From assembly GCF_014200015.1 (NCBI RefSeq), contig NZ_JACHOT010000001.1, positions 682,001 to 746,000 of the forward strand: 64,000 nt of DNA, written 5' to 3'. Below the pieces are notes generated by a model. The model was given only the letters and a program-made list of their open reading frames with translations, was not told the DNA's origin and made no database searches. This DNA is from Aminobacter niigataensis. Its GTDB lineage: Bacteria > Pseudomonadota > Alphaproteobacteria > Rhizobiales > Rhizobiaceae. A program made the position numbers and the translations under genes. Of this stretch, positions 27,630 to 37,823 are shown piece by piece (position 1 is the stretch's first letter; every line of letters starts with the position of its first letter).

Positions 27630-28202
27630 ATGGAACAGATCAAACATGCCCAACGGCCGCTGACGGGGATCATCCGCCAGCTCAGGCCATCCGATCTGCC
27701 CCGCTTTGCCGAACATCTCCTGAGACTGGACGCCCAGAGCCGGCGCGACCGCTTCAATGGCCTGACCGACGACGGTTTTCTCCGGTCATATGCCGAGCGC
27801 AGTTTCCACGACGGCGTGACTGTCATTGCCTATGTCGAGGGCGACAAGGTTCTGGGCGCTGCCGAACTGCATGAACGCCCCGAGGAGCGCGAGCCGACGG
27901 CGGAGATCGCCTTCAGTGTCGAGCGCCAGTTGCAGCACAGAGGAATCGGCGGCCGCCTGTTCCGGCGGATCATCGCCCAGGCGAAGGGGCTCGCCTATAC
28001 GCGGCTGCAGGTGACCACGCACGCCAACAATTCGGCGATGAAGGCCCTGGCCCGGCGCTTCAACGCCAAGCTGAGCTTCGCACAGGGCGAGACCAACGGC
28101 ATCATAGAACTCGACGCGGACGGAGCGGCCGATCATGATTTGGGATTTTTCGCCCCGGCCGATTTCGGACGGCGCAACGTCGGCAAGGCCATCGCCGCCT
28201 AA
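27630..28202 (+). CDS. GNAT-family N-acetyltransferase
   Basis: The protein has 190 residues from ATG 27630, chosen for the AAGAGG site upstream. The acetyl-CoA-binding motif A is FSVERQLQHRGIGGRLFRRI, with Q/R-x2-G-I/L-G preserved. A preceding strand pair (IAYVEGDKVLGAAELHER) fits the GNAT core. The substrate cannot be deduced. It is divergent from rirA across a 244-bp gap. Confidence 0.85.
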   Translation: MEQIKHAQRPLTGIIRQLRPSDLPRFAEHLLRLDAQSRRDRFNGLTDDGFLRSYAERSFHDGVTVIAYVEGDKVLGAAELHERPEEREPTAEIAFSVERQLQHRGIGGRLFRRIIAQAKGLAYTRLQVTTHANNSAMKALARRFNAKLSFAQGETNGIIELDADGAADHDLGFFAPADFGRRNVGKAIAA

Positions 28203-28274
28203 TTCAGCTTTTCGAATTGAAGCGGCGAAAGCCGTCGCCGATATAGTTCCTGTGATGAACAGGGAAGGCGACCG

Positions 28275-29582
28275 ATGTCCTCACCGCAAAGCCAGGCCTT
28301 TCCGGCCGGCATGACACCTTCCGCCAATGCCGTCGATGCCGAAAAGCTGGCAGCGCTGCGCAGGACCAAATTTCTGGCGACTGCCGCCCTGGTCGTGTGT
28401 GTTTGCGTGTTCGCGATCGCAAAATCGCTGCAAGGACGCTGGCTCTGGCTTGGCTTTGTCGCCGCCTTCGCCGAGGCCGCCACCATAGGCGGCCTGGCGG
28501 ACTGGTACGCCGTCGTCGCCCTGTTCAAGCGACCGCTCGGACTGCCGATACCGCACACGGCCATTATTCCCTCCAACCAGAACCGGATCGCCGAAAATCT
28601 CGGCCGCTTCATCGAGATCAACTTTCTGGCGCCCGAGCCGGTGCGGCAGAAGCTGAAGGAAGTAGATTTTGCTGCGCTCGTCGCCGACTGGCTGTCGGAC
28701 CGCAGCCGAGCGGAAGGGTTGTCGCGCTTCGTCGGCCGGCTGGTGCCGCAGATGCTGCAGGCGATCGAAGGGTCGGGCCTGCGCGAGTTCGCCACGCGCC
28801 GCATGCTCGATCGCCTCGGCAAGATCGAGGTGGCGCCGTTGGCGGCGGAACTGCTGTCCGCTTTCACGGACGATCGCCGGCATCAGCGGCTGCTGGACGA
28901 GTTCACCAAGATAATCGGCAATTTCTTGAGCGACGAGCAGGCGCTGGCCGTGCTGCGCGAAAAGATCAGGGAGGAACTGCCGTCCGTCTTCAACCTGTTC
29001 CGCGCCGATGCCTATCTGCTCAAGCGCATCGTCTCGTCCGCGGCCACACTGCTGGAAGAGGTCCGGGCCGATCCCGACCATCCGCTGCGCGGCGAGTTCG
29101 ACCGCTTTGTCCACGGCTTCATCGATCAACTTCGCCATTCGCCCGACTATGCCAAGCGCGCCGAACAGGTGAAGCGCAATTTCCTCGCCCGTCCCGAACT
29201 GCGCGGGCTGGCCCACGACGTCTGGAAGAGCATGCGCGGATTTATCGAGCAGGATGTCGCATCGCCGGATTCGATGACGCGAAAGCACCTGACCAACCTG
29301 TTCGTCGAGGTTGGGCAGAATCTGGCGCGCGATCCGCAGATCCGTGCCGACATGAATGCCGGTTTCGTGGTCGCGCTTGCCTCCTTCGTAGAGAGCCAGA
29401 AGAGCGGCGTCTCCAGTTTCATTGCCGAACAGGTCAAGCGCTGGGACCTTGGCCAGCTGACCCGGCTGATGGAGATCAACATCGGCCGGGACCTGCAGTA
29501 TATCCGTTTCAACGGCATGCTGATCGGCGGCCTTGCGGGCCTTGTGCTCTATTGTGCTGAACTGCTCCTGGTGGCGAATTGA
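28275..29582 (+). CDS. DUF445 family membrane protein
   Basis: The protein has 435 residues. It has two N-terminal membrane segments (about residues 37-75), a long soluble region rich in charged helices, and a C-terminal membrane segment (LIGGLAGLVLYCAELLLVAN). The family signature is GGLADWYAVVALFKRPLGLPIPHTAII. DUF445/YjiN proteins have no established function. A GGAAGG site precedes the ATG. The phasin gene follows 71 bp later on the same strand. Confidence 0.88.
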   Translation: MSSPQSQAFPAGMTPSANAVDAEKLAALRRTKFLATAALVVCVCVFAIAKSLQGRWLWLGFVAAFAEAATIGGLADWYAVVALFKRPLGLPIPHTAIIPSNQNRIAENLGRFIEINFLAPEPVRQKLKEVDFAALVADWLSDRSRAEGLSRFVGRLVPQMLQAIEGSGLREFATRRMLDRLGKIEVAPLAAELLSAFTDDRRHQRLLDEFTKIIGNFLSDEQALAVLREKIREELPSVFNLFRADAYLLKRIVSSAATLLEEVRADPDHPLRGEFDRFVHGFIDQLRHSPDYAKRAEQVKRNFLARPELRGLAHDVWKSMRGFIEQDVASPDSMTRKHLTNLFVEVGQNLARDPQIRADMNAGFVVALASFVESQKSGVSSFIAEQVKRWDLGQLTRLMEINIGRDLQYIRFNGMLIGGLAGLVLYCAELLLVAN

Positions 29583-29653
29583 CCATGCCCCTGGCTTCTC
29601 TATTCTGACACTTGCGACCTCCGGGAAGGCCCGGAGCCAAAAGGGAGCGAGCC

Positions 29654-30085
29654 ATGGCCAAGAAACCAGAACCGGAATCCTTCATGGACATGTTTTCGAA
29701 GTTCGGCCGCGATCTGAAGATGCCCGCGGTCGATGTCGACGACATCGTCAGCCATCACCGCAAGAATCTCGAGGCGCTGGAAAAATCGGTGAAGGCGAGT
29801 GCCTCGGGGGCTTCGTCGCTGGTAGCCAAGCAGCGCGAAATGATCCAGAGCGCGTTGCAGGAGGTGACCGAGGCCGCGCAGGGATTGCGTATGCCGGGCA
29901 ATCCGCAGGAGATGCTCAGCAAGCAGGCCGATTTCGCCAGGCGATCGTTCGAGGCAGCGCTCAAGAATGCCGGCGAGGTTGCCGATATCGTGCGCAAGTC
30001 GGGGTCGGAATCGGTCGAGGTCCTGCGCGAGCGCATCCGCGAATCGATGCAGGAAATCCGCGACAGCTACGACAAGAAGAAGTAG
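29654..30085 (+). CDS. Phasin family protein
   Basis: The protein has 143 residues from ATG 29654, after a GGGAGCG site. It is almost wholly helical, with repeated KQREMIQSALQEVTEAAQGL and KQADFARRSFEAALKNAGEV segments typical of granule-associated phasins. Phasins coat polyhydroxyalkanoate granules. There is no PHA synthase gene in this window, so the granule role is assumed from the family alone. Confidence 0.75.
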   Translation: MAKKPEPESFMDMFSKFGRDLKMPAVDVDDIVSHHRKNLEALEKSVKASASGASSLVAKQREMIQSALQEVTEAAQGLRMPGNPQEMLSKQADFARRSFEAALKNAGEVADIVRKSGSESVEVLRERIRESMQEIRDSYDKKK

Positions 30086-30211
30086 CTTTTCCAGGCTGAC
30101 GCATCGGCAGCCCACCTCTGTTGTGGGTTTCGCAAGACGGGCCGCGCATTGCCAGGCCTCGGATGCTAAGGAAGGCAGATCACCATTGGAACGCAGTGCG
30201 TCCGTCTGGAT

Positions 30212-30251
30212 GCACAATTGCGTCTTAACGCATTGAATCTGCGTATTGTGC
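30212..30251. promoter_or_regulatory. Nested inverted repeats upstream of the HerA-like gene
   Basis: An outer pair GCACAAT (30212-30218) and ATTGTGC (30245-30251) surrounds an inner palindrome GCGT-CTTA-ACGC (30220-30231). The element lies 60 bp before the start of the ATPase gene. It could be an operator or a structured leader. No regulator is assigned. Confidence 0.35.
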
Positions 30252-30310
30252 CTGCCGGGAATCAGATTTGATGCCCGGGCTGGTGCGTCAGGATTCGACC
30301 GGGGAAAAGG

Positions 30311-31819
30311 ATGAAGGTAGGCATCGAGATGGGGGCGGCGTCCGGCGGGACGAAGGCTCAACTTGATCTCGAAGAGCTGCTGGCGACCCGATTGCTGGTT
30401 CAAGGCAATTCGGGCTCGGGAAAGTCGCATCTCCTGCGCCGCCTGCTCGAGCAGAGCGCGCCTTGGGTGCAACAATGCGTCATCGATCCCGAAGGCGATT
30501 TCGTAACCCTTGCCGATCGCTTCGGCCATGTCGTCGTCGATGCCCAGCGCACCGAGGCTGAACTGACTCGCATCGCCGGCCGCATCCGCCAGCATCGCGT
30601 TTCCGTCGTGCTCAATCTGGAGGGCCTCGACGTCGAGCAGCAGATGCGCGGCGCGGCCGCGTTCCTGAACGGCATGTTCGATGCCGAGCGCGACTTCTGG
30701 TACCCCGTGCTCGTGGTCGTCGACGAGGCGCAACTGTTCGCGCCGGCGGTGGCTGGCGAGGTGTCGGACGAGGCGCGCAAGATCTCGCTCGGCGCGATGA
30801 CCAACCTGATGTGCCGCGGCCGCAAGCGCGGGCTCGCCGGTGTCATCGCCACCCAGCGCCTGGCAAAGCTCGCCAAGAACGTTGCTGCCGAAGCGTCCAA
30901 CTTCCTGATGGGCCGCACCTTCCTCGACATTGACATGGCGCGCGCCGCCGATCTGCTCGGCATGGAACGGCGTCAAGCGGAGATGTTCCGCGACCTGGCG
31001 CGGGGCAATTTCGTTGCGCTCGGACCGGCGATGTCGCGCCGGCCGCTGCCGGTAGCCATCGGTCCCGTCGAAACGTCGGCGCGTTCGGTCAGCCCCAAGT
31101 TGATGCCGCTGCCGGATGCCAGCGATGATACCCGCGAGCTCATTTTCGCACCCGCTCCGCTGGAGGCGCGTCACCCGGTGCGGCGTCCGGTGCCGCCAAC
31201 GCCGACACCGACGGCCGACATCATCGCCCAGCTTTCCCAGGTGCGCGCCGAGGCATCGGCGCCGGTGGCCGAGCCGATATTCCCGCTGTTCGACGAAGCC
31301 GAGCGTGAGGCGCTGATCGACACCATCGTGCGCGAGATGGTGGAGGACCCGGATGCGGCTTTCCGCACCGACGCCGTGCTCTACCAGGACTTCCTGGTTC
31401 GCTGCCGCATCAAGCGCATGCAGGGGGAGGCACCCGCATTGTCGATCTTCCGTCGCCGCTATGCGGTGGCGCGCTCTGGCATCGACGACGAGACGGCCTC
31501 GAGCGACACCTGGCAGCAGGCGCTCGGCATGTCCGCCGCACTGCCGGAGGACCTGCAGGCGGTATTCCTAATCGTCGCGCAGGCGGCGGTGAAAGGCGCG
31601 CCTTGCCCATCGGATGCGGCAATCGCACACGCCTATGGCAGCCATTCGGCGCGCAGGGCGCGGCGCCTGCTTACCTATTTCGAGGAGCAGGGGCTGGTTG
31701 TCGTGCGCACCGATTTCCATGGCAAGCGCTCGGTGGCTTTTCCCGAGCTTGGCTGCGAAACCGCCCTGGGCGATCCCGAGAGGACGGACGACGTCGCCGA
31801 ACGCGAGGCAGCCGAATAG
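30311..31819 (+). CDS. HerA-like (DUF87) ATPase with C-terminal extension
   Basis: The protein has 502 residues. Walker A GNSGSGKSH is at 32-40 and Walker B VLVVVDEAQLF, with D138 and E139, follows. An arginine-rich region MCRRKRGLAGVIATQRL-like segment near 175 fits the FtsK/HerA superfamily. Residues 250-320 form a Pro/Ala-rich linker, and the remainder is a helical domain containing a possible winged-helix. HerA ATPases usually act with the NurA nuclease, or in phage defence with other effectors. None is adjacent here. Its role is unknown. Confidence 0.75.
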   Translation: MKVGIEMGAASGGTKAQLDLEELLATRLLVQGNSGSGKSHLLRRLLEQSAPWVQQCVIDPEGDFVTLADRFGHVVVDAQRTEAELTRIAGRIRQHRVSVVLNLEGLDVEQQMRGAAAFLNGMFDAERDFWYPVLVVVDEAQLFAPAVAGEVSDEARKISLGAMTNLMCRGRKRGLAGVIATQRLAKLAKNVAAEASNFLMGRTFLDIDMARAADLLGMERRQAEMFRDLARGNFVALGPAMSRRPLPVAIGPVETSARSVSPKLMPLPDASDDTRELIFAPAPLEARHPVRRPVPPTPTPTADIIAQLSQVRAEASAPVAEPIFPLFDEAEREALIDTIVREMVEDPDAAFRTDAVLYQDFLVRCRIKRMQGEAPALSIFRRRYAVARSGIDDETASSDTWQQALGMSAALPEDLQAVFLIVAQAAVKGAPCPSDAAIAHAYGSHSARRARRLLTYFEEQGLVVVRTDFHGKRSVAFPELGCETALGDPERTDDVAEREAAE

Positions 31820-31905
31820 CACTCAGGGCGCCTGCCAGAGGTTGACAAGAGCGCTCCCTTCATGGTCCCCACGGGCAAAGTGTTGCCTGACACGGGGGAG
31901 AAAAC

Positions 31906-32391
31906 GTGTCGGAACCAATCGAAACCTATGAGGAGTTGCGCGAGAAGATCGGGCAGGAACTCGGCGTTTCCGACTGGATGGTCGTCGATCAGGGACGTAT
32001 CGACGGCTTTGCGGAATCCACGGGCGATCGACAGTGGATCCACGTCGACCCCGAGCGCGCCCGGCGCCAGAGCCCCTTTCGCACGACGATAGCCCATGGC
32101 TTCCTGACGCTGTCCATGATCGGGGCGTTCATCCAGGACATGGGCGTCATTCCGGTAAACACCCAGGCTGCCTTCAACTACGGCCTAGACAGGGTCCGCT
32201 TCGTGACACCGGTGAAGGTCGGCTCGCGGGTGCGCATGCGCTCGGTGCTGATATCGATGGAAGACAAGGGGCCCGGGCAATATCTGCTCAAGGGCGAGAA
32301 CACCATCGAGATCGAGGGCGAAGCCAAGCCGGCGCTTGTCGCCGAGACGCTGATCATGCTCTACGAGCGGCGCAAGAAGGCCACGGCCTGA
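31906..32391 (+). CDS. MaoC-family dehydratase
   Basis: The protein has 161 residues from GTG 31906, with a GGGGGAG site 5 bp upstream. It has the hot-dog fold of enoyl-CoA hydratases of the MaoC/NodN type. The catalytic segment DRQWIHVDPERAR contains the Asp/His dyad, and HGFLTLSMI follows. It probably hydrates short enoyl-CoAs; NodN-like members are common in rhizobia. It is separate from the convergent FAH gene by 8 bp. Confidence 0.88.
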   Translation: MSEPIETYEELREKIGQELGVSDWMVVDQGRIDGFAESTGDRQWIHVDPERARRQSPFRTTIAHGFLTLSMIGAFIQDMGVIPVNTQAAFNYGLDRVRFVTPVKVGSRVRMRSVLISMEDKGPGQYLLKGENTIEIEGEAKPALVAETLIMLYERRKKATA

Positions 32392-32399
32392 GCCCCTGC

Positions 32400-33095
32400 C
32401 TATCGGGCGGCGATTGAAATCGCGATCTGGCCGACACCATCGACGCCGCCGGTGATGCGGTCGCCGGGCCCAACAGCGCCGACGCCTGCCGGCGTACCAG
32501 TGAAGATCAGGTCGCCTGCCTTCAGTTCCATCGACTGGCTGCAGATGGCAACGATCTCGGGAACCGACCAGATCATGTCGGCGAGGTCGCCCTGCTGTTT
32601 GGCCTCGCCATTGACGGCGAGCCAGATGCGCCCCTTCGCGGGGTGCCCGATCTCGGATGCACGGACAAGCGGTCCGCAAGGCGCCGAGCGGTCGAAACCC
32701 TTGGCCCAGTCCCAGGGGCGGCTGAGCTTCTTGGCCGTGTCCTGCAGGTCGCGGCGGGTGAAATCGATGCCAGTGCCGTAGCCCCAGACGTGATCCAACG
32801 CCTCAGCTGCATTGATGTTGGAGGCGCCGCGACCGACGGCGACCACCAGTTCGATCTCATGGTGCAGGTCGTTGGTGAGCGGCGGATAGGGGATCGTGAC
32901 GCCGGAATCAACCACGGCGTCGGCGGGCTTGCCGAAGAAGAAGGGCGGCTCGCGATCCGGGTCGTTGCCCATTTCGCGCGCGTGCGCTGCGTAGTTGCGA
33001 CCGACGCAGAAGATGCGCCGGACCGGAAAGCGCTCGGACGATCCGGAGATCGCAACCGAAGCTGGCGCGGACGGAGCGAATGCGAAAGTGGCCAC
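32400..33095 (-). CDS. Fumarylacetoacetate hydrolase (FAH) family protein
   Basis: The protein has 231 residues from GTG 33095, which has an AGGAGG site 6 bp upstream; the longer reading frame to 33227 lacks one. The FAH core is visible as [24 protein letters not shown], the metal-binding [13 protein letters not shown], and [16 protein letters not shown]. Members hydrolyse or decarboxylate 2-oxo acids or fumarylpyruvate. The substrate is undetermined. Confidence 0.88.
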   Translation of the reverse strand: MATFAFAPSAPASVAISGSSERFPVRRIFCVGRNYAAHAREMGNDPDREPPFFFGKPADAVVDSGVTIPYPPLTNDLHHEIELVVAVGRGASNINAAEALDHVWGYGTGIDFTRRDLQDTAKKLSRPWDWAKGFDRSAPCGPLVRASEIGHPAKGRIWLAVNGEAKQQGDLADMIWSVPEIVAICSQSMELKAGDLIFTGTPAGVGAVGPGDRITGGVDGVGQIAISIAAR

Positions 33096-33368
33096 GGGCA
33101 GCCTCCTATCAATGTGATGCAGGCTTTTGGCATGATCCAACCGTGCATTCCACTTCCAATCGACATCCGCGACGCCTGCCGTTGCTGGTTTGCGCAAGAC
33201 GCCGCAAGTCATGCCGGTGCCAAACAATCTTCATTTTCTTCGCTGGCCTGCACGCATTGCGTGTCTGGACCCAAAAAGTCGCTTGCAGCCTTGATTTGCG
33301 GGGATAGGATTTGCTCACCTGACAGGGCGGGGTCTGCCTGGCCGGTCGCGGCAACAGTGGGAGGTTTC

Positions 33369-33869
<501 letters not shown>

Positions 33870-33891
33870 GGAAGGGGGGCGAATAGGGAGT

Positions 33892-33967
33892 AGCGAATAG
33901 CGAATAGGGATATCCCGCCGCTTAAGCGCACTGCTCAAATCGCCAACCACTACATTCGCTATTCGCT
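33892..33967. repeat. Inverted-repeat element in the small/large-subunit gap
   Basis: AGCGAATAGCGAAT (33892-33905) is repeated exactly inverted at 33954-33967, with a 48-bp spacer. Overlapping GAATAGGGAGTAGCGAATA-like motifs occur at 33881-33910. The same unit recurs in the gap before the medium-subunit gene. It could form a large hairpin in the operon transcript. Confidence 0.6.
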
Positions 33968-33991
33968 TTTTGAAATTCGGGAGGAATTCAG

Positions 33992-36343
33992 ATGGGAATC
34001 GAAGGCATTGGCGCGCGTGTCGCGCGCAAGGAAGACAAAAGGTTCATCACCGGCGCGGGGCGCTACGTCGACGACATGGTCGTGCCCGGCATGAAGCACG
34101 CGGCGTTCGTGCGCAGCCCGCACGCCCATGCAGACATCAAGAAGATCGACGTCAAGGCGGCCGAAGCCATGCCGGGCGTCATCGGCGTGCTGACCGGCAA
34201 GCAGCTCAAGGCTGACGGCATCGGCAACCTGATCTGCGGCTGGATGATCCACTCAAAGGACGGCTCGCCAATGAAAATGGGCGCATGGTCGCCTCTCGCG
34301 GTCGACCGGGTGCGCTATGTCGGCGACGCGGTCGTCGTCGTCGTTGCCGAGACCAAGGGCCAGGCGCGCGACGCGGCGGAAGCTGTCGAGATCACCTACA
34401 AGGAGCGCAAGTCGGTGTCGGACGCCGTCGAGGCGCTGGGCAAGGGCGCACCACAGCTCCATCCCGAGGCGGACGGCAACCTGATCTTCGACTGGGGCAT
34501 CGGCGACGCCGCGGCAACTGACGCCGCGCTCAAGACGGCGGCGCATATCACGCGCGTCAATATCGTCAACAATCGCCTAGTTCCCAACGCGATGGAGCCG
34601 CGTGCAGCCCTTGGCCACTACGACAAGGCCGAGGACCACTACACATGCTGGACGACGTCGCAGAACCCGCATGTCGCTCGCCTGGTGATGAGCGCGTTCT
34701 ACAATGTCGCTCCGGAAAACAAGCTGCGCGTCATCGCACCTGATGTCGGCGGCGGTTTCGGCTCCAAGATCTACATCTATCCCGAGGAAATCGTCTGCCT
34801 GTGGGCCTCCAAGAAGACCGGTGTGCCGGTCAAATGGGTGGCCGACCGCACCGAAAGCTTCCTCACCGACGCCCATGGCCGCGACCATCACACCACGGTT
34901 GAGATGGGCTTCGACAAGAACAACAAGATCGTCGGGCTCAAGGTCGACACGATCGCCAATCTCGGCGCCTACATGTCGCTGTTCTCCTCGGCGACGCCAA
35001 CCTATCTCTACGCGACGCTGCTGTCTGGCCAGTACAACATCCCTGCGATCTACGGCAATGTGCGCACGGTCTACACCAACACCGCACCGGTCGATGCCTA
35101 TCGCGGGGCAGGGCGGCCCGAGGCTACTTTCGTGCTCGAACGCACGATGGAGATCGCCGCGCGTGAGTTGGGTGTCTCACCGGCCGAGCTCCGGCGCTCG
35201 AACTTCGTCACGGCCTTCCCGCACCAGACGCCCGTCATCATGTGCTATGACGCGGGCGACTACGGCACCTCGCTCGATGCGGCGATGAAGCAGGCCGACT
35301 ATGCCGGCTTTGCCAAGCGCAAGGCGGCGGCAGCCAAGAAGGGCAAGCTGCGCGGCATCGGCATGAGCTGCTACATCGAGGCTTGCGGCATCGCGCCTTC
35401 GGCTGCGGTGGGTTCGCTCGGCGCCGGTGTCGGCCTGTGGGAATCGGCCGAGGTGCGCGTCAACGCTGTCGGCACCATCGAGGTGCTGACCGGCTCGCAC
35501 AGCCACGGCCAGGGCCACGAGACGACCTTCGCCCAACTGGTCAACTCGCGCTTTGGCGTGCCGCTCGACAGCGTGTCGATCGTGCACGGCGACACCGACA
35601 AGGTGCAGATGGGTATGGGCACCTATGGCTCGCGCTCGGGTGCTGTCGGCATGTCGGCGATCGTCAAGGCGCTCGACAAGGTCGAGGCCAAGGCCAAGAA
35701 GATCGCCGCACACCTGCTCGAGGCCGACGAGGGCGACATCGTCATCGAAAACGGCCAGCTCAAGGTCGCCGGCACCGACAAGAACGTGCCGTGGTTCCAG
35801 ATGGCGCTCGCTGCGTATACCGCGCACAACCTGCCGCAAGGCATGGAGCCGGGACTGAAGGAAACGGCGTTCTACGATCCGTCGAACTTCACCTTCCCCG
35901 CCGGCTGCTACATCTGCGAGGTCGAGATCGATCCGGAGACCGGAAAGACCGACATTGTGCAGTTCGTGGCAGCCGACGACTTCGGCAACATCATCAACCC
36001 GATGATCGTCGAGGGCCAGGTGCATGGCGGCATCGCGCAGGGCGTCGGCCAGGCGCTGCTCGAAGGGGCCATCTATGACGGCAGCGGGCAGCTTTTGACG
36101 GCAAGCTACATGGATTACACCATGCCGCGCGCCGACGACCTGCCGTCGTTCCAGATCTCGACGTCGAACACGCCTTGTCCGGGCAATCCGCTTGGCATCA
36201 AGGGCTGCGGCGAGGCCGGCGCCATTGGTTCGCCGCCGGCGGTCATCAACGCCATCACCGACGCGCTCGGCCACGAAAACCTGACCATGCCGGCGACGCC
36301 CCAGAAAGTCTGGGCGGCGTTGCGCAGTGGTTCGAAGCACTGA
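33992..36343 (+). CDS. Form II CO-dehydrogenase-like large (molybdopterin) subunit
   Basis: The protein has 783 residues. The active-site loop is AYRGAGR at 369-375, the form II marker; form I CoxL proteins have AY-x-CSFR instead. The cofactor loop GGGFGSK is at 253-259 and the C-terminal GEAGAIG supplies the catalytic glutamate. It belongs to the xanthine oxidase superfamily. Form II members are called CO dehydrogenases by homology, but proven CO oxidation is rare. The substrate may be another small molecule. Confidence 0.9.
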   Translation: MGIEGIGARVARKEDKRFITGAGRYVDDMVVPGMKHAAFVRSPHAHADIKKIDVKAAEAMPGVIGVLTGKQLKADGIGNLICGWMIHSKDGSPMKMGAWSPLAVDRVRYVGDAVVVVVAETKGQARDAAEAVEITYKERKSVSDAVEALGKGAPQLHPEADGNLIFDWGIGDAAATDAALKTAAHITRVNIVNNRLVPNAMEPRAALGHYDKAEDHYTCWTTSQNPHVARLVMSAFYNVAPENKLRVIAPDVGGGFGSKIYIYPEEIVCLWASKKTGVPVKWVADRTESFLTDAHGRDHHTTVEMGFDKNNKIVGLKVDTIANLGAYMSLFSSATPTYLYATLLSGQYNIPAIYGNVRTVYTNTAPVDAYRGAGRPEATFVLERTMEIAARELGVSPAELRRSNFVTAFPHQTPVIMCYDAGDYGTSLDAAMKQADYAGFAKRKAAAAKKGKLRGIGMSCYIEACGIAPSAAVGSLGAGVGLWESAEVRVNAVGTIEVLTGSHSHGQGHETTFAQLVNSRFGVPLDSVSIVHGDTDKVQMGMGTYGSRSGAVGMSAIVKALDKVEAKAKKIAAHLLEADEGDIVIENGQLKVAGTDKNVPWFQMALAAYTAHNLPQGMEPGLKETAFYDPSNFTFPAGCYICEVEIDPETGKTDIVQFVAADDFGNIINPMIVEGQVHGGIAQGVGQALLEGAIYDGSGQLLTASYMDYTMPRADDLPSFQISTSNTPCPGNPLGIKGCGEAGAIGSPPAVINAITDALGHENLTMPATPQKVWAALRSGSKH

Positions 36344-36357
36344 GACAAGCGAATAGG

Positions 36358-36436
36358 GAATAGGGAGTAGCGAATAGGGAAGAGAGAGCGACAGCGCCGG
36401 GAAAGAAACCTACTCGCTATTCGCTACTCCCTGTTC
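36358..36436. repeat. Inverted-repeat element in the large/medium-subunit gap
   Basis: Arms at 36358-36381 and 36413-36436 (24 nt each) pair with two mismatches around a 31-nt loop. The arms contain the same AGCGAATA/AGGGAGTAG unit seen in the gap upstream of the large subunit. In RNA this would be a stable hairpin between the two genes. Confidence 0.65.
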
Positions 36437-36463
36437 GCTCTTTCCCCGAAGGGAGAAAGATAA

Positions 36464-37261
36464 ATGTATTCCGTCAACTATCATCGCGCCACCTCGGTCG
36501 TGGACGCTGTCAAGAAGATCAAGACCGGTGACGCCAAGTACCTATCGGGCGGCATGACGCTGATCCCGGCGATGAAGACCCGCCTCGCGGCCCCGTCCGA
36601 CCTGGTCGACCTGAACCACATTGCCGACCTCAAGGGTATCAAGGTCTCGGGCAAGACCGTCACCATAGGTGCTGCAACGACGCATTTCGACGTCGCCAAT
36701 GACGAGAAGCTGATGAAGGTCTGTCCGGCGCTGTGCGCGCTTGCCAGCCACATCGGCGATCCGGCGGTGAGGCACCGCGGCACGATCGGCGGTTCTGTCG
36801 CCAACAACGATCCGGCGGCCGACTATCCCTCGGCTCTCCTGGCGCTTGGGGCGACTATCGTCACCAACAAGCGCCAGCTTGCGGCCGACAAGTTCTTCAA
36901 GGGCTTGTTCGAAACCGCGCTCAAGGATGACGAAATTGTCACCGCCGTCACCTTCTCCGCACCGGCCAAGGCCGGCTACGCCAAGTTCCCGAACCCTGCG
37001 TCACGTTACGCCATGACCGGTGTGTTCGTGACCAAGGGCAAGGAGGGCGTGCGGGCTGCGGTAACCGGGGCAGGCGATGACGGCGTGTTCCGCTCCAAGG
37101 AGGTCGAGGCGGCGCTGACCAAGAAGTTCGAGGCTTCCGCGCTCGAGGGCGTTTCGGTGCCGTCGAAGAACCTGATGGCCGACTTGCATGCTTCTCCGGA
37201 ATACCGCGCCAATCTGGTGGTGGTGATGGCCAAGCGTGCGGTCATGGCGGCCAATGCCTGA
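36464..37261 (+). CDS. Form II CO-dehydrogenase-like medium (FAD) subunit
   Basis: The protein has 265 residues with the FAD-binding fold of the molybdenum hydroxylase family. The FAD pyrophosphate motif is YLSGGMTLIPAMK near residue 26, and a second motif IGDPAVRHRGTIGGSVANNDPAADY follows around 97-120. It receives electrons from the small subunit. It is the last gene of the operon and is followed by a UUCG-loop terminator. No XdhC or CoxDEF-type accessory genes lie beside it. Confidence 0.88.
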   Translation: MYSVNYHRATSVVDAVKKIKTGDAKYLSGGMTLIPAMKTRLAAPSDLVDLNHIADLKGIKVSGKTVTIGAATTHFDVANDEKLMKVCPALCALASHIGDPAVRHRGTIGGSVANNDPAADYPSALLALGATIVTNKRQLAADKFFKGLFETALKDDEIVTAVTFSAPAKAGYAKFPNPASRYAMTGVFVTKGKEGVRAAVTGAGDDGVFRSKEVEAALTKKFEASALEGVSVPSKNLMADLHASPEYRANLVVVMAKRAVMAANA

Positions 37262-37281
37262 ACGAGCTGCATGATTATGGG

Positions 37282-37303
37282 AAGGGGCCTTCGGGCCCCT
37301 TTT
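37282..37303 (+). terminator. UUCG-tetraloop terminator after the Cox-like operon
   Basis: AAGGGGCC, loop TTCG, GGCCCCTT, then T residues. The perfect 8-bp GC-rich stem lies 21 bp after the medium-subunit stop. Confidence 0.85.
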
Positions 37304-37329
37304 CCATATGCTGCCAGAGAGGAGCCGAC

Positions 37330-37677
37330 GTGACCGTTCGACGTATTGTCGCAAATCTGTACGCATCCGACCCCAATGCGGCTCGGGCATTTTATGGCGA
37401 TCTGCTGGGCCTTGATGTTGTCATGGATCACGGCTGGATGCTGACATTCGCGACGGACGGTGCGATGTCGCCACAGCTCAGCGTTGCCAGCGAGGGCGGT
37501 TCGGGGACGCCGGTGCCGGCCTTGTCAATCGAGGTCGACGATGTGGATGCGGTCTATCGGCGGGCCAAGGCGGCGGGCTGCGAGATCATTTATGAGCTCG
37601 TCGACGAGCCCTGGGGCGTGCGGCGCTTTTACATGCGTGACCCATTCGGCAATGTGATCAATATCCTTTCCCACTGA
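37330..37677 (+). CDS. VOC family protein (single glyoxalase/bleomycin module)
   Basis: The protein has 115 residues from GTG 37330, with a GAGGAG site 6 bp upstream. The VOC pattern runs from IVANLYASDPNAARAFYGDL to GVRRFYMRDPFGNVINIL, with a likely metal-binding glutamate. The substrate is unknown. It stands between the Cox-like operon terminator and lldD. Confidence 0.8.
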   Translation: MTVRRIVANLYASDPNAARAFYGDLLGLDVVMDHGWMLTFATDGAMSPQLSVASEGGSGTPVPALSIEVDDVDAVYRRAKAAGCEIIYELVDEPWGVRRFYMRDPFGNVINILSH

Positions 37678-37823
37678 GCCTTCGGCGAAAGTCTGTGGGC
37701 GCTTGAGGCAGATAGAGGTTAGAAGCATGCGCGCCGCGCTGCAACCTCTTGGCATCCGCAGCGAAGGCGGCTTACATGCCGCGCGCAGGCTTGGAACATC
37801 AACAGAATTTGGAGCTTACACGA

